In this document: in pieces, positions 42,909 to 52,052 of the stretch | Numbering within the stretch: position 1 is the stretch's first letter | How the letters are laid out: every line of letters begins with the position of its first letter | Origin: an uncultured Muribaculum sp. | Lineage (GTDB): Bacteria; Bacteroidota; Bacteroidia; Bacteroidales; Muribaculaceae | DNA length: 64,000 nucleotides | Assembly: GCA_910578835.1 (NCBI GenBank) | Contig: CAJTSK010000003.1 | Span: 86,130 to 150,129 of the forward strand | Direction of reading: 5' to 3' | Notes under the pieces: model-generated | The model's database searches: none | Seen by the model: only the letters and a program-made list of their open reading frames with translations | What the model was told of the DNA's origin: nothing | Made by a program: the position numbers and the translations under genes

Positions 42909-44660
42909 ATGGAGAATGAAGATTTGATGAAAGAAGTAATCGCGAAAGCCAACAGCTGGCTTGGCGACGGTTACGATGAAGAGACTAAGATTGAGGTACG
43001 TCGCATGCTCGACGCCGAAGATAAGACCGAACTGATAGATTGTTTCTATCGTGACCTGGAATTTGGTACAGGCGGACTTCGTGGCATCATGGGAGCTGGC
43101 AGCAACCGCATGAACAAATACACCGTAGGAGCAGCCACCCAGGGTCTTGCCAACTACCTCAAGGTAGCTTTCAAGGATCTGCCCGAAATCTCTGTGGTTG
43201 TAGGACACGACGTGCGTAACAACAGCCGCCTTTTTGCAGAAATAGTTGCCGACGTATTTTCGGCTAACGGCATAAAGGTATATCTGTTTGACAGCTTCCG
43301 TCCCACTCCCGAACTATCATATGCCATCCGTGAGCTCGGTTGCCAGAGCGGTGTAAACATCACTGCATCTCACAACCCCAAAGAATACAACGGTTACAAG
43401 GCATACTGGTCGGACGGCGCACAGATTATAGCACCCCACGACACCAACATCATCGAGTATGTAGAAAAAATCGCAGGTATCGGAGAGGTTAAATTTGAAG
43501 GCGACAAGTCAAAAATCACCATTATCGGCGACGAAATCGACAAGAAGTTCCTTGCTGCAATCAAGGGTCTGCAGCTCAGCCCCGAAGCAGTTGCAAAGTA
43601 TCATGACCTGAAGATTGTGTACACCCCTATCCACGGAACAGGTGTCACCCTTATCCCCGAGTCACTCCGCAACTACGGCTTTACCAATATCATCAACGTT
43701 CCGGAGCAGGACATCACCAGCGGTGACTTCCCCACTGTAGAGTCACCCAATCCCGAGAACCCCTCGGCTATGGCAATGGCTATCGCAAAGGCAAAGGAAG
43801 TAGGTGCCGACCTTATCCTTGCATCTGACCCCGATGCCGACCGTATCGGCTGCGTGCTCCGCGATGACAATGGCGAGTATGTGCTTATCAACGGTAACCA
43901 GATTGTAATGATTCTGCTCAACTACATCATGACCCGCAACAAGGAGATGGGCAAAATCACCGGCAACGAGTATATCGTGAAGACCATCGTGACTACCGAG
44001 ACCATCAAGTCAATAGCCGACAAAAACGGCTTCAAGATGTATGACTGCTACACCGGCTTCAAGTGGATTGCTGCCGTAATCCGCGAAAACGAAGGCGTGG
44101 GCCGCTATCTCGGCGGTGGCGAGGAAAGCTACGGATTCCTTGCTGAAGAGTTCTGCCGCGACAAAGATGCCGTGTCGGCTATCTCCCTTATGGCAGAGGC
44201 TCTCGCTTGGGCAAAGACCAAGAACATGAACTTCTTGCAGATGCTCCAGGATATTTACGTACAGTACGGATACTCTCATGAAGCAGGTATCTCGCTGGTG
44301 CGCAAAGGCAAATCAGGTGCCGAGGAAATCATCGCCATCATGAAGGAATTCCGCGCTAATCCCCCGAAGCAGCTTGCAGGTAGCGACGTTGTGCTTGTAA
44401 AGGATTATGCCGACCTTAACATGAAGGACATGAAGACCGGCGAAATCACCAAGATGGACATGCCCACAACAAGCAATGTGCTTCAGTATTTCACTGCCGA
44501 CGGTACAAAGGTATCGGTACGCCCCTCGGGAACTGAGCCTAAGATTAAATTCTATGTCGAGGTAAAAGCTGAAATGAAGAGCGCCGCCGACTATGAAAAG
44601 GCAAACAACGAGGCAAACGCCAAGATTGAGCAAATCAAGAAAGATCTCGGCATAGACTGA
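42909..44660 (+). CDS. phospho-sugar mutase (phosphoglucomutase/phosphomannomutase family)
   Basis: This 583-residue alpha-D-phosphohexomutase has the active-site serine loop VNITASHNPKEYNGYK, the metal loop LASDPDADRIG, the sugar-binding loop GGGEESYG and the phosphate-binding VRPSGTEPKIKFY. It interconverts hexose 1- and 6-phosphates. The start at 42909 is used; an upstream ATT/ATG region lies at the -7 box TACCTTTG (42865-42872). It is a single gene between terminators. Confidence 0.92.
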   Translation: MENEDLMKEVIAKANSWLGDGYDEETKIEVRRMLDAEDKTELIDCFYRDLEFGTGGLRGIMGAGSNRMNKYTVGAATQGLANYLKVAFKDLPEISVVVGHDVRNNSRLFAEIVADVFSANGIKVYLFDSFRPTPELSYAIRELGCQSGVNITASHNPKEYNGYKAYWSDGAQIIAPHDTNIIEYVEKIAGIGEVKFEGDKSKITIIGDEIDKKFLAAIKGLQLSPEAVAKYHDLKIVYTPIHGTGVTLIPESLRNYGFTNIINVPEQDITSGDFPTVESPNPENPSAMAMAIAKAKEVGADLILASDPDADRIGCVLRDDNGEYVLINGNQIVMILLNYIMTRNKEMGKITGNEYIVKTIVTTETIKSIADKNGFKMYDCYTGFKWIAAVIRENEGVGRYLGGGEESYGFLAEEFCRDKDAVSAISLMAEALAWAKTKNMNFLQMLQDIYVQYGYSHEAGISLVRKGKSGAEEIIAIMKEFRANPPKQLAGSDVVLVKDYADLNMKDMKTGEITKMDMPTTSNVLQYFTADGTKVSVRPSGTEPKIKFYVEVKAEMKSAADYEKANNEANAKIEQIKKDLGID

Positions 44661-44690
44661 TAACCGGTAATTAATAAAAACCAACCACTT

Positions 44691-44723
44691 ACGGGCGATC
44701 ACACATCACAGGCGATCGCCCGT
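44691..44723 (+). terminator. terminator after the phosphosugar mutase gene
   Basis: ACGGGCGATC (44691-44700) pairs with GATCGCCCGT (44714-44723), followed by an A/T-rich tail. It lies 15 bases before the RluA gene, so it may also serve as a leader hairpin. Confidence 0.7.
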
Positions 44724-44738
44724 AATTTAATAAATAAG

Positions 44739-45419
44739 ATGGAAGTAATATACGAAGACAATCATCTGATTATAGTCAACAAGGCGCCGGGCGAGATTGT
44801 GCAGGGCGACAAGACCGGCGACCGCCCTCTTGTGGAGGAACTTAAAATATGGCTGAAAGAGAAGTATGATAAACCGGGCAATGTATTTTGCGGGGTAATC
44901 CATCGTCTTGACCGCCCTGTAGGCGGGCTCGTGATATTTGCCAAGACCTCCAAGGCACTTGCGCGCATGAATGAGATGTTTCGCAAGGGTGATGTAAAAA
45001 AGACCTATTGGGCAATCACCCGCAACTGTCCTCCGAAAGAGAGCGACACCCTCACCCACTACATCACCTCGACCGAGCGCAACAATAAGTCATATGCATC
45101 GGTAACCGAGAAAAAAGGCTCACAGAAAGCCATACTGCAATATAGGCATATCGCGTCATCTGACCGCTACCACCTGCTTGAAATAAACCTTATGACAGGA
45201 AGAAAGCATCAGATAAGGGTGCAAATGTCGGCGATAGGCTGTCCGATAAAAGGCGACCTGAAATATGGCGACAAGCGCAGCAATCCCGACGGCTGTATCT
45301 CGCTACTGTCTCACCGCGTCGAGTTTATCCACCCTGTAAGCGGAGAGAAAATAGACATCACAGCCCCTCTGCCCGACGATAATCTTTGGCGAGCCCTCGC
45401 GTCTGACCTCAAAGATTAA
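44739..45419 (+). CDS. RluA-family pseudouridine synthase
   Basis: This 226-residue protein has the catalytic motif HRLDRPVGGLVIFAKT (Asp in RLD) and the RluA segment LLEINLMTGRKHQIRVQM. It lacks an N-terminal S4 domain, so it is the short form that modifies one or few uridines in rRNA or tRNA. The 3' end overlaps the convergent M18 gene by 11 bases. Confidence 0.92.
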   Translation: MEVIYEDNHLIIVNKAPGEIVQGDKTGDRPLVEELKIWLKEKYDKPGNVFCGVIHRLDRPVGGLVIFAKTSKALARMNEMFRKGDVKKTYWAITRNCPPKESDTLTHYITSTERNNKSYASVTEKKGSQKAILQYRHIASSDRYHLLEINLMTGRKHQIRVQMSAIGCPIKGDLKYGDKRSNPDGCISLLSHRVEFIHPVSGEKIDITAPLPDDNLWRALASDLKD

Positions 45420-46710
45420 AGAAACGCGTGAACGCGTTGATGATATGTATATGGTCTTGTGACGAAGCTGTTTCGCGCACCGAGTGCATAGCCCATAACG
45501 CAGCACCCATGTCAACGCCACGCAGATCCATCTGCGAAGTAAGTATATTGCCGAGTGTCGACCCGCCGGCAACGTCGGAGTGATTCACGAAATACTGACA
45601 CGGCACATCAGCTGCCTCACAGATACTCTTGAACACCGAGGCTGAGTCGGCATCGGTCATGTACTTGCAGTTGGCATTAATCTTTATCACCGGACCGCCT
45701 CCCAACACGGGATGGTTAGTAGGATCCTGCTTCTCAGGATAATTCGGGTGCAATCCATGGGCATTATCTGCCGATACCATGAAAGATTTTGCTATGCCTC
45801 TCAGATAATCTTCCTCCGTCCCGCCGAGAGCCATTATTATGCGGCGACACAGATTCATCAACACAGGCGATGCCGCGCCCTGCTTTGTTCCGGAACCGGT
45901 CTCTTCATTGTCAAATATCGCCATGATGCGAGTCTGAGAGCAATCATCTTCTGCGTTAAGAAGAGCCGAAGCTGCCGCGTGGACCATCGACAAGTCGTCA
46001 AGACGCCCCGAGGTGACAAATTCACCTCCGGCACCAAGCAGACAAGCCTGCGTTGTATCATACAGCGACAAGTCGAAATCAATTATATCCCTTGGATTTA
46101 CTTCCAGTGCTTCGGCCACGAGGCGCAATAGAAACCCATCTTTTTCAGCGAGACTGTCGACCACGCCTATTACCGGCAACATATCCTTCTGTCGCGAAAG
46201 ATGATTGCCTTCATTTACGGCACGGTTAAAATGTATTGCAAGGTGAGGTATTGTAAGCAGCGGCTCGTCAAACCGTACAAGGCGTGTCTCAGGCATAAAC
46301 GGGTCGCCGGTACGCAACATCACGCGTCCGGCTATGGAGAGAGGGCGGTCAAACCATGTATAGAGAATCGGACCGCCATATACTTCGGTATTTAGTTTCA
46401 AGATACCACCGTCTGACATCATCTCAGGGTTAGGCTTTATGCGGAAGCCGGGCGAGTCACTATGTGCCGAGATTATGCGGAAGCCGTCGGAGGGAGCGCC
46501 GTCACCTACTATAAATGCAAAAATGGCAGAGTCATTTTTAGTGACATAATACTTGCCGCCCCATTCAAGACACCAACGGTCCTGAGGGTTAAGCATGGTG
46601 AATCCTGCTTCATCAAGCATCTCACGCAGGGTAGCCACTGCATAAAAATTACATACACTTGAGTCCATAAACTCCATAAGACCCTCTATTGTCGCGCCAT
46701 ATTTTGCCAT
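45409..46710 (-). CDS. M18 family aminopeptidase
   Basis: This 433-residue protein has the M18 zinc ligands: SAHSDSPGFRIKP, FDNEETGSGTKQGA and SADNAHGLHPNYPEK. It removes N-terminal, often acidic, residues from peptides as a large oligomer. The start MAKYGATIEGL at 46710 is used because a TATATTTG -7 box at 46732-46739 (minus strand) leaves no room for the TTG at 46734. Confidence 0.92.
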   Translation of the reverse strand: MAKYGATIEGLMEFMDSSVCNFYAVATLREMLDEAGFTMLNPQDRWCLEWGGKYYVTKNDSAIFAFIVGDGAPSDGFRIISAHSDSPGFRIKPNPEMMSDGGILKLNTEVYGGPILYTWFDRPLSIAGRVMLRTGDPFMPETRLVRFDEPLLTIPHLAIHFNRAVNEGNHLSRQKDMLPVIGVVDSLAEKDGFLLRLVAEALEVNPRDIIDFDLSLYDTTQACLLGAGGEFVTSGRLDDLSMVHAAASALLNAEDDCSQTRIMAIFDNEETGSGTKQGAASPVLMNLCRRIIMALGGTEEDYLRGIAKSFMVSADNAHGLHPNYPEKQDPTNHPVLGGGPVIKINANCKYMTDADSASVFKSICEAADVPCQYFVNHSDVAGGSTLGNILTSQMDLRGVDMGAALWAMHSVRETASSQDHIHIINAFTRFFNL

Positions 46711-46817
46711 AAGATATAAATTTATATACCACAAATATACAACATCCGCTCTAAGCCTGTCAAGTTTTTCATGTAAAAAAGTCCAAACCGCGGCGATAAT
46801 AATGTCCCATGGGGCAA

Positions 46818-48236
46818 TCAGCGAGGAGCAATGCCGTCGGGACTGTCTGTTGCTGTCACTAACAGCACACGGTCATTTCCGGCACCCTCGGGAGCGCCAT
46901 CATACCGGAATGTGGCATGTGGCGTGCAATACTCACCCGCAGGCTCGATTTTGCCTGAAGTCACGTCATACCACCATGCCCATTTTTTGTCACCTCCGAT
47001 TTTATCAAGGTTCACTGTAAAAGGTGAGTTGGTATAAGTGTAGAGAAGCATCCAGTCACACCCCCTTGCAGCGACCACACGGTCGTAACGCTCTCCATTA
47101 TTTCCGGCTATTATCGTCTGGTCAGGCACAAGCTCTTGGAAAGGCACCATCTCCATAAGACGGCGCAGATATTTCATCTGGTTATAACCGGGGTCACGCA
47201 TACCCTCCCGCCATGTCTTCAAAGCACCATAAGCGCCCACCGGCTCATCTTTTTTCATCTGCATCACGGAAGAGTGTCCGTAGGTGTGTCCTGCCGCTCC
47301 GGAAAACACCGACCAATAAGCGTAACGGCGCACATCATGGGCTTTCCACCACGGCTCAGTAGGGTCATGCAACCCCTGAGGTATCTCCTCATAGCTTGGC
47401 TCGGCATCAATTACCGGTTTTGCAGGGCACATGGCGCGTGCAGCCTCGACATAGCGCCAATTGTCCTCGGCTTGTGATGCTTGAGCCTTGTCATCGCCAT
47501 CGCCACGAGTCTGGTCATATCTTCTGTGTCCGCTCTGAAACATATTGAAGTCAAGCCACTTGGCATCATGAAACCAGTCAATCGACGAAGTACGCCCGAA
47601 AGGATGAAAACTCATCAGATGGCTTTTGTCGATGCTTTTAATCGTCTCGGCGAGCGTCACCCATACATCGGTCTTTACATCACCACGTATGTCTCCCCCT
47701 ATAATCCATATAATATTGGGACGGTCCTTATATCGGTCGGCAAGAAATGAGCCGTAAGCCTGCGCCTGGGCGACATCCATTTTTCCACCCTTGACGAGTC
47801 CACCCCATATACACACCATGCCTATATATATGCCATGCTCCGCAGCCTTGTCTACGATGTAGTCCATATGTTGCCAATATCCGTTGACTCCCGCGCGGTC
47901 AACATCTGAGAAATCGTAACCGTCAGGATGAGATAGCTCACCATAGGCATTACGCGCCGGAACATCATTTATCACCTGTATCTGTACGACATTAAATCCA
48001 GCAGCCGACGCTCCGGAAAGATACTCTACAGCCTCTTCACGGTCAAGACGCTCCGGAAGAAGCCAACCGGTATCGCCCATCCAGAAAAACGGCGTTCCGT
48101 CAACGTGACAGAAACAGCGTCCGCCCGGAGCAACCGTCAATGCACCGTGAGCCCACGGCAAGTCCACGGCATTTGCCTTTATCGCGGGAAACAGAATACT
48201 AAGCAGCAATATGAAATTGATTATTCGTGACATCAT
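46818..48236 (-). CDS. apiosidase-like glycoside hydrolase (DUF4038, GH140-like)
   Basis: This 472-residue secreted protein has the signal peptide MSRIINFILLLSILFPAIKA. The TIM barrel begins WAHGALTVAPGGRCFCHVDG and includes FFWMGDTGWLL and NIIWIIGGDIRGD. The likely nucleophile is in VIDAEPSYE. A C-terminal beta domain (about 380-472) matches the collagen-binding-like module. DUF4038 enzymes include GH140 apiosidase of rhamnogalacturonan II. The start at 48236 or 48233 follows a TATCTTTG box (48255-48262, minus strand). It is divergent from the GH105-GH106 gene. Confidence 0.85.
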   Translation of the reverse strand: MMSRIINFILLLSILFPAIKANAVDLPWAHGALTVAPGGRCFCHVDGTPFFWMGDTGWLLPERLDREEAVEYLSGASAAGFNVVQIQVINDVPARNAYGELSHPDGYDFSDVDRAGVNGYWQHMDYIVDKAAEHGIYIGMVCIWGGLVKGGKMDVAQAQAYGSFLADRYKDRPNIIWIIGGDIRGDVKTDVWVTLAETIKSIDKSHLMSFHPFGRTSSIDWFHDAKWLDFNMFQSGHRRYDQTRGDGDDKAQASQAEDNWRYVEAARAMCPAKPVIDAEPSYEEIPQGLHDPTEPWWKAHDVRRYAYWSVFSGAAGHTYGHSSVMQMKKDEPVGAYGALKTWREGMRDPGYNQMKYLRRLMEMVPFQELVPDQTIIAGNNGERYDRVVAARGCDWMLLYTYTNSPFTVNLDKIGGDKKWAWWYDVTSGKIEPAGEYCTPHATFRYDGAPEGAGNDRVLLVTATDSPDGIAPR

Positions 48237-48377
48237 GATACCAAATTTACCGGACAAAGATAACGATAAGTTTTCAAAAATTATAGACAATGGTAACAAT
48301 GCCGTGTATGAATCAGCCAAAATCGCCGCCAGGTGGTTAATAAACGTTAATCGTTGGGATGTATCAGTTAATGGCAG

Positions 48378-48385
48378 TAATTTTG
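48378..48385 (+). promoter_or_regulatory. -7 box TAATTTTG of the GH105-GH106/GH28 unit
   Basis: It is an exact TAnnTTTG match with GTTG 20 bases upstream as a weak -33, 25 bases before ATG 48410. The 173-base divergent region therefore drives both arms of the glycan cluster. Confidence 0.55.
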
Positions 48386-48409
48386 TAACCAAATTATTAA
48401 CCTTAAACC

Positions 48410-51400
48410 ATGAATAGATTCCATTTTTTGCTGATTTCCTTGTTATTGCCATGTAGTCTTCTATCTCAAGACGACATATTGGGAACTGCAATCCGCACTA
48501 ATGACTACTTTATGGCAAAATATGCCGACCCCACCGAGCCGACCAATGTGAAGCGTATTCGTCCGAGCAATCTCTGGACCCGCGCAGTCTACTATGAAGG
48601 GCTTATGGCATTAAATGAAGTAGCCCCGGAACCCCGATATATAGACTACACCGACCGTTGGGCAAACTTCCACAAGTGGACGCCCCGCTATGGCATCACC
48701 ACTACCCATGCCGATGACCAGTGTTGCGCGCAGACCTATCTCGACCGATATATAGTCACAGGTGACACGGCATGCATCAATCAGGTAAAACTCAATCTCG
48801 ACAACCAGATGAACACCGGGCGTGTCGACTACTGGACATGGATTGACGCCATACAGATGGCTATGCCTGTATATAGCAAATACTATAAGATAAGTGGCGA
48901 CCGCAAATACATCGATTATGCCATGGACGCTTATAAGTGGAGCCGCGACACATGTGGCGGAGGTCTTTTCAACGAAGCGGAAGGACTTTGGTGGCGCGAC
49001 AAGGATTACGTGCCCCCCTACAAGGAAAGCGACGGCAACAACTGCTACTGGAGCCGAGGCAACGGATGGGTTTACGCCGCACTCATAAGAGTGATGGAAG
49101 ACCTTAATCCAGCCGACCCATATTACGAGTCATTGAAAAAAGATTTCCTCTTGATGAGCGATGCTCTCGCCGCCTGTCAGAGAGAAGATGGTTACTGGAA
49201 TGTAAGCCTCGTGTCACCTGTGACTTACGGTGGACCCGAGATGACCGGAACAGCGCTGTTTCTCTATGGCATGAGCCGCGGTATAATGGAAGGATGGCTT
49301 GACGACGACAAGTTCCGTCCGATATGTGACAAGGCGTGGAAAGCGCTTGCCGCCTGCGTACATGACAACGGCTTCCTTGGCTACAACCAGGGTACAGGTA
49401 AAGACCCCTCGGCAGGGCAACCCGTCACTTTCACAAGCATACCTGACTTTGAAGACTATGGAACCGGATGTTTCCTTCTCGGCGCAATGGAATATTACAA
49501 ACTTCTCATGCGCGGCAAGACTCCCGACCTGCCTCCGTCAAAACCGGAGGCAAGGGCCGGCACCAGGTGGTGGTGGCCCGGTTCGGCTGTCGATGCTGAC
49601 AATATCTCATGGAATCTCGACCAGTTTCACGCCTGCGGGTTAGGAACGGTCGAGATTACTCCTATATATGGGGTACAGGGAAATGAATCGGGCGACATAC
49701 AATACTTGTCGCCGGAATGGATGAGAATGCTGCACCACACGATAAACAAGGCGAATGAAAACGGGATGCGCGTAGACATGAACAACGGCACCGGCTGGCC
49801 ATTCGGAGGTCCCGACATACCGATAGAGGAAGCGGCTTGCAAAGTGATTTTTCGCGACACGGTAATCTACGGCGACAATATTGACCCTGCGGCAATTACA
49901 TTTTCACTGCCGGAGAAAGACAGGAAATATGCGAGGCTGCAATACACGGGTGTTTACCCCCACGTAAATGGCGGACAGCGGGTGATAGCAGTGTACACAG
50001 CTCCCACCCTGCAGAAAGTAAAACGTGCCGCTCCCGGAGGAGAAGGACTTGTAATCGACCATTTTAACCGGGATGCCGTGAAGCATTATCTCGAACGGTT
50101 TGACAAAGCGTTTGAAGAGTCAGGCTCACCATTTCCGGCTACATTTTTCAACGACAGCTACGAAGTATATGGCGCCAACTGGACGCCGGCTCTTTTTGAG
50201 GAATTTGCAGCAAGACGCGGCTACCGTCTTGAAGAGAAACTGCCGGAACTTATCGGATATGTGGATGACGGCAACGAGACTCTTGCCGACTATCGCCAGA
50301 CTCTCGGCGAACTGCTGTATGAAAATTTCGCCTGTCAGTGGCGCGATTGGGCTAACGCTCACGGTGTGAAAGTGCGCAACCAGGCACATGGAAGCCCGGC
50401 CAACCTTCTTGACATCTACGCAGCTGTCGACATCCCCGAAATCGAAGGATTCGGTCTCTCCGACTTCAACATAAAAGGACTTCGCACCGACACGGGATTC
50501 ACACGCAAAAACGACAGCGACGTGTCAATGCTTAAATATGCCTCGTCGGCTGCCCACGTGACCGGAAAACCGCTTACATCAAGCGAGACTTTCACCTGGC
50601 TGACCGAGCATTTCCGCACCTCCCTATCGCAGATGAAACCTGACCTTGACCTGATGTTTACATGTGGTGTCAACCATGTCTTTTTTCACGGTTCATGCTA
50701 TTCACCACGCGATGCGCAGTGGCCGGGATGGCGCTTCTATGCCTCTGTCGACATGACACCCAACAATTCGATATGGCGTGATGCACCGGCACTTATGGAA
50801 TATATCAGGCGCGCGCAGAGTTTTTTGCAATATGGCGAGCCCGACAATGATTTTCTCGTTTACCTCCCTGTGCGCGATATGTGGCACAACCGTCTGAAAG
50901 ATGGAGAGAAAGGGCTGCTGATGCAATTTGACATCCACTCCATGTCAAAAAAAGCGCCTGGATTCATCAAAAGCATCCTTGCTATCGACAGCCTGGGATA
51001 TGACTGCGACTATATATCTGACCGACAGCTTGCCAATGTAAGGGTCGAAGGCTCACGCCTGATAACTGAAGGCGGGACATCATATCGCGGCATCATAATA
51101 CCCAGCGGCACGACTATTACCCCGGAGCTAAAAAAGCTGCTCTCCCCGCTCGGCAACCTTGTGGTATATGGAGAGGACGAGAAAAATCTCGCCCCACTCG
51201 CTCCCTCTGAACCGATGAAGCGCGACAACCACCTGCGGGCTATCCGCCGCAAAAATCTCACCGGCAACCACTATTTCATCGCCAACCTGTCGGGTAATGA
51301 CGTTGACGACTGGATTGCCCCTGCCGTGAGATTCAAGGATGCGGTATGGTATGACCCGATGACCGGAAATATCACTCCGGCAACAGTTCGCGACGGCAAA

Positions 51401-52003
51401 GTCAAGTTCAGTCTCCGCAACGGAGAGTCAAGGATATTGCGTACTTACACAGTCGCCCTCGGTCTTGCCGCCGACACTATTTCCCCGACAGAAACAAAAA
51501 TCATCGACCTCACTGCCAATAAATGGACACTTTCGTTTCTTGACGAAAACCCGGTCGTAGGCAGGAGCCATAAGTTGCCTAAGCTCACCTCTTGGGAGCC
51601 ACTGGGCGACAAGGAGTCAGTAACGATGGGCACCGGCGTCTACTCGACCAAGGTAAAGCTTGACAAGAATGACTGCAACCGGTCATGGAAGCTTGACCTG
51701 GGCGATGTACGCGAAAGCGCAAGGGTATATATCAACGGTGACTATGCAGGCTGTGTATGGGCTGCACCGTTTATCATCGACTGTGGCAACTTGCTGCGCA
51801 AGGGCACCAACGAACTGCGTATAGAGGTGACCAATCTTCCAGCCAACCGCATCGCGTCGCTTGACCGCGACAACACCGAATGGCGTATAATGAAAGAAAT
51901 CAACGTAGTTGACATAAAATACAAAAAGACTCGTTATGACGCGTGGGAGCCTGTACCGTCGGGACTGAACTCCACAGTAAGACTTATCAGCGAGAACAAC
52001 TGA
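48410..52003 (+). CDS. GH105-GH106 fusion enzyme (unsaturated rhamnogalacturonyl hydrolase + rhamnosidase)
   Basis: This 1197-residue secreted protein has a signal peptide of about 19 residues. Residues about 25-370 match GH105 (THADDQCCAQTYLD, YWSRGNGWVYAALIRVMEDL), which removes the unsaturated uronic acid left by pectate/rhamnogalacturonan lyases. After a short linker, residues about 380-1197 match GH106 (GTRWWWPGSAVDADNI, FFNDSYEVYGANWTPALFEE, GVNHVFFHGSCYSPRDAQWP), an alpha-L-rhamnosidase family, ending in a beta-sandwich. Successive removal of both residues from the same end would explain the fusion. A GH28 gene follows 49 bases later. Confidence 0.88.
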   Translation: MNRFHFLLISLLLPCSLLSQDDILGTAIRTNDYFMAKYADPTEPTNVKRIRPSNLWTRAVYYEGLMALNEVAPEPRYIDYTDRWANFHKWTPRYGITTTHADDQCCAQTYLDRYIVTGDTACINQVKLNLDNQMNTGRVDYWTWIDAIQMAMPVYSKYYKISGDRKYIDYAMDAYKWSRDTCGGGLFNEAEGLWWRDKDYVPPYKESDGNNCYWSRGNGWVYAALIRVMEDLNPADPYYESLKKDFLLMSDALAACQREDGYWNVSLVSPVTYGGPEMTGTALFLYGMSRGIMEGWLDDDKFRPICDKAWKALAACVHDNGFLGYNQGTGKDPSAGQPVTFTSIPDFEDYGTGCFLLGAMEYYKLLMRGKTPDLPPSKPEARAGTRWWWPGSAVDADNISWNLDQFHACGLGTVEITPIYGVQGNESGDIQYLSPEWMRMLHHTINKANENGMRVDMNNGTGWPFGGPDIPIEEAACKVIFRDTVIYGDNIDPAAITFSLPEKDRKYARLQYTGVYPHVNGGQRVIAVYTAPTLQKVKRAAPGGEGLVIDHFNRDAVKHYLERFDKAFEESGSPFPATFFNDSYEVYGANWTPALFEEFAARRGYRLEEKLPELIGYVDDGNETLADYRQTLGELLYENFACQWRDWANAHGVKVRNQAHGSPANLLDIYAAVDIPEIEGFGLSDFNIKGLRTDTGFTRKNDSDVSMLKYASSAAHVTGKPLTSSETFTWLTEHFRTSLSQMKPDLDLMFTCGVNHVFFHGSCYSPRDAQWPGWRFYASVDMTPNNSIWRDAPALMEYIRRAQSFLQYGEPDNDFLVYLPVRDMWHNRLKDGEKGLLMQFDIHSMSKKAPGFIKSILAIDSLGYDCDYISDRQLANVRVEGSRLITEGGTSYRGIIIPSGTTITPELKKLLSPLGNLVVYGEDEKNLAPLAPSEPMKRDNHLRAIRRKNLTGNHYFIANLSGNDVDDWIAPAVRFKDAVWYDPMTGNITPATVRDGKVKFSLRNGESRILRTYTVALGLAADTISPTETKIIDLTANKWTLSFLDENPVVGRSHKLPKLTSWEPLGDKESVTMGTGVYSTKVKLDKNDCNRSWKLDLGDVRESARVYINGDYAGCVWAAPFIIDCGNLLRKGTNELRIEVTNLPANRIASLDRDNTEWRIMKEINVVDIKYKKTRYDAWEPVPSGLNSTVRLISENN

Positions 52004-52052
52004 AACCCAAACTATCAAAATAAATATTAACCTTAACCGATTAAATTTTTTC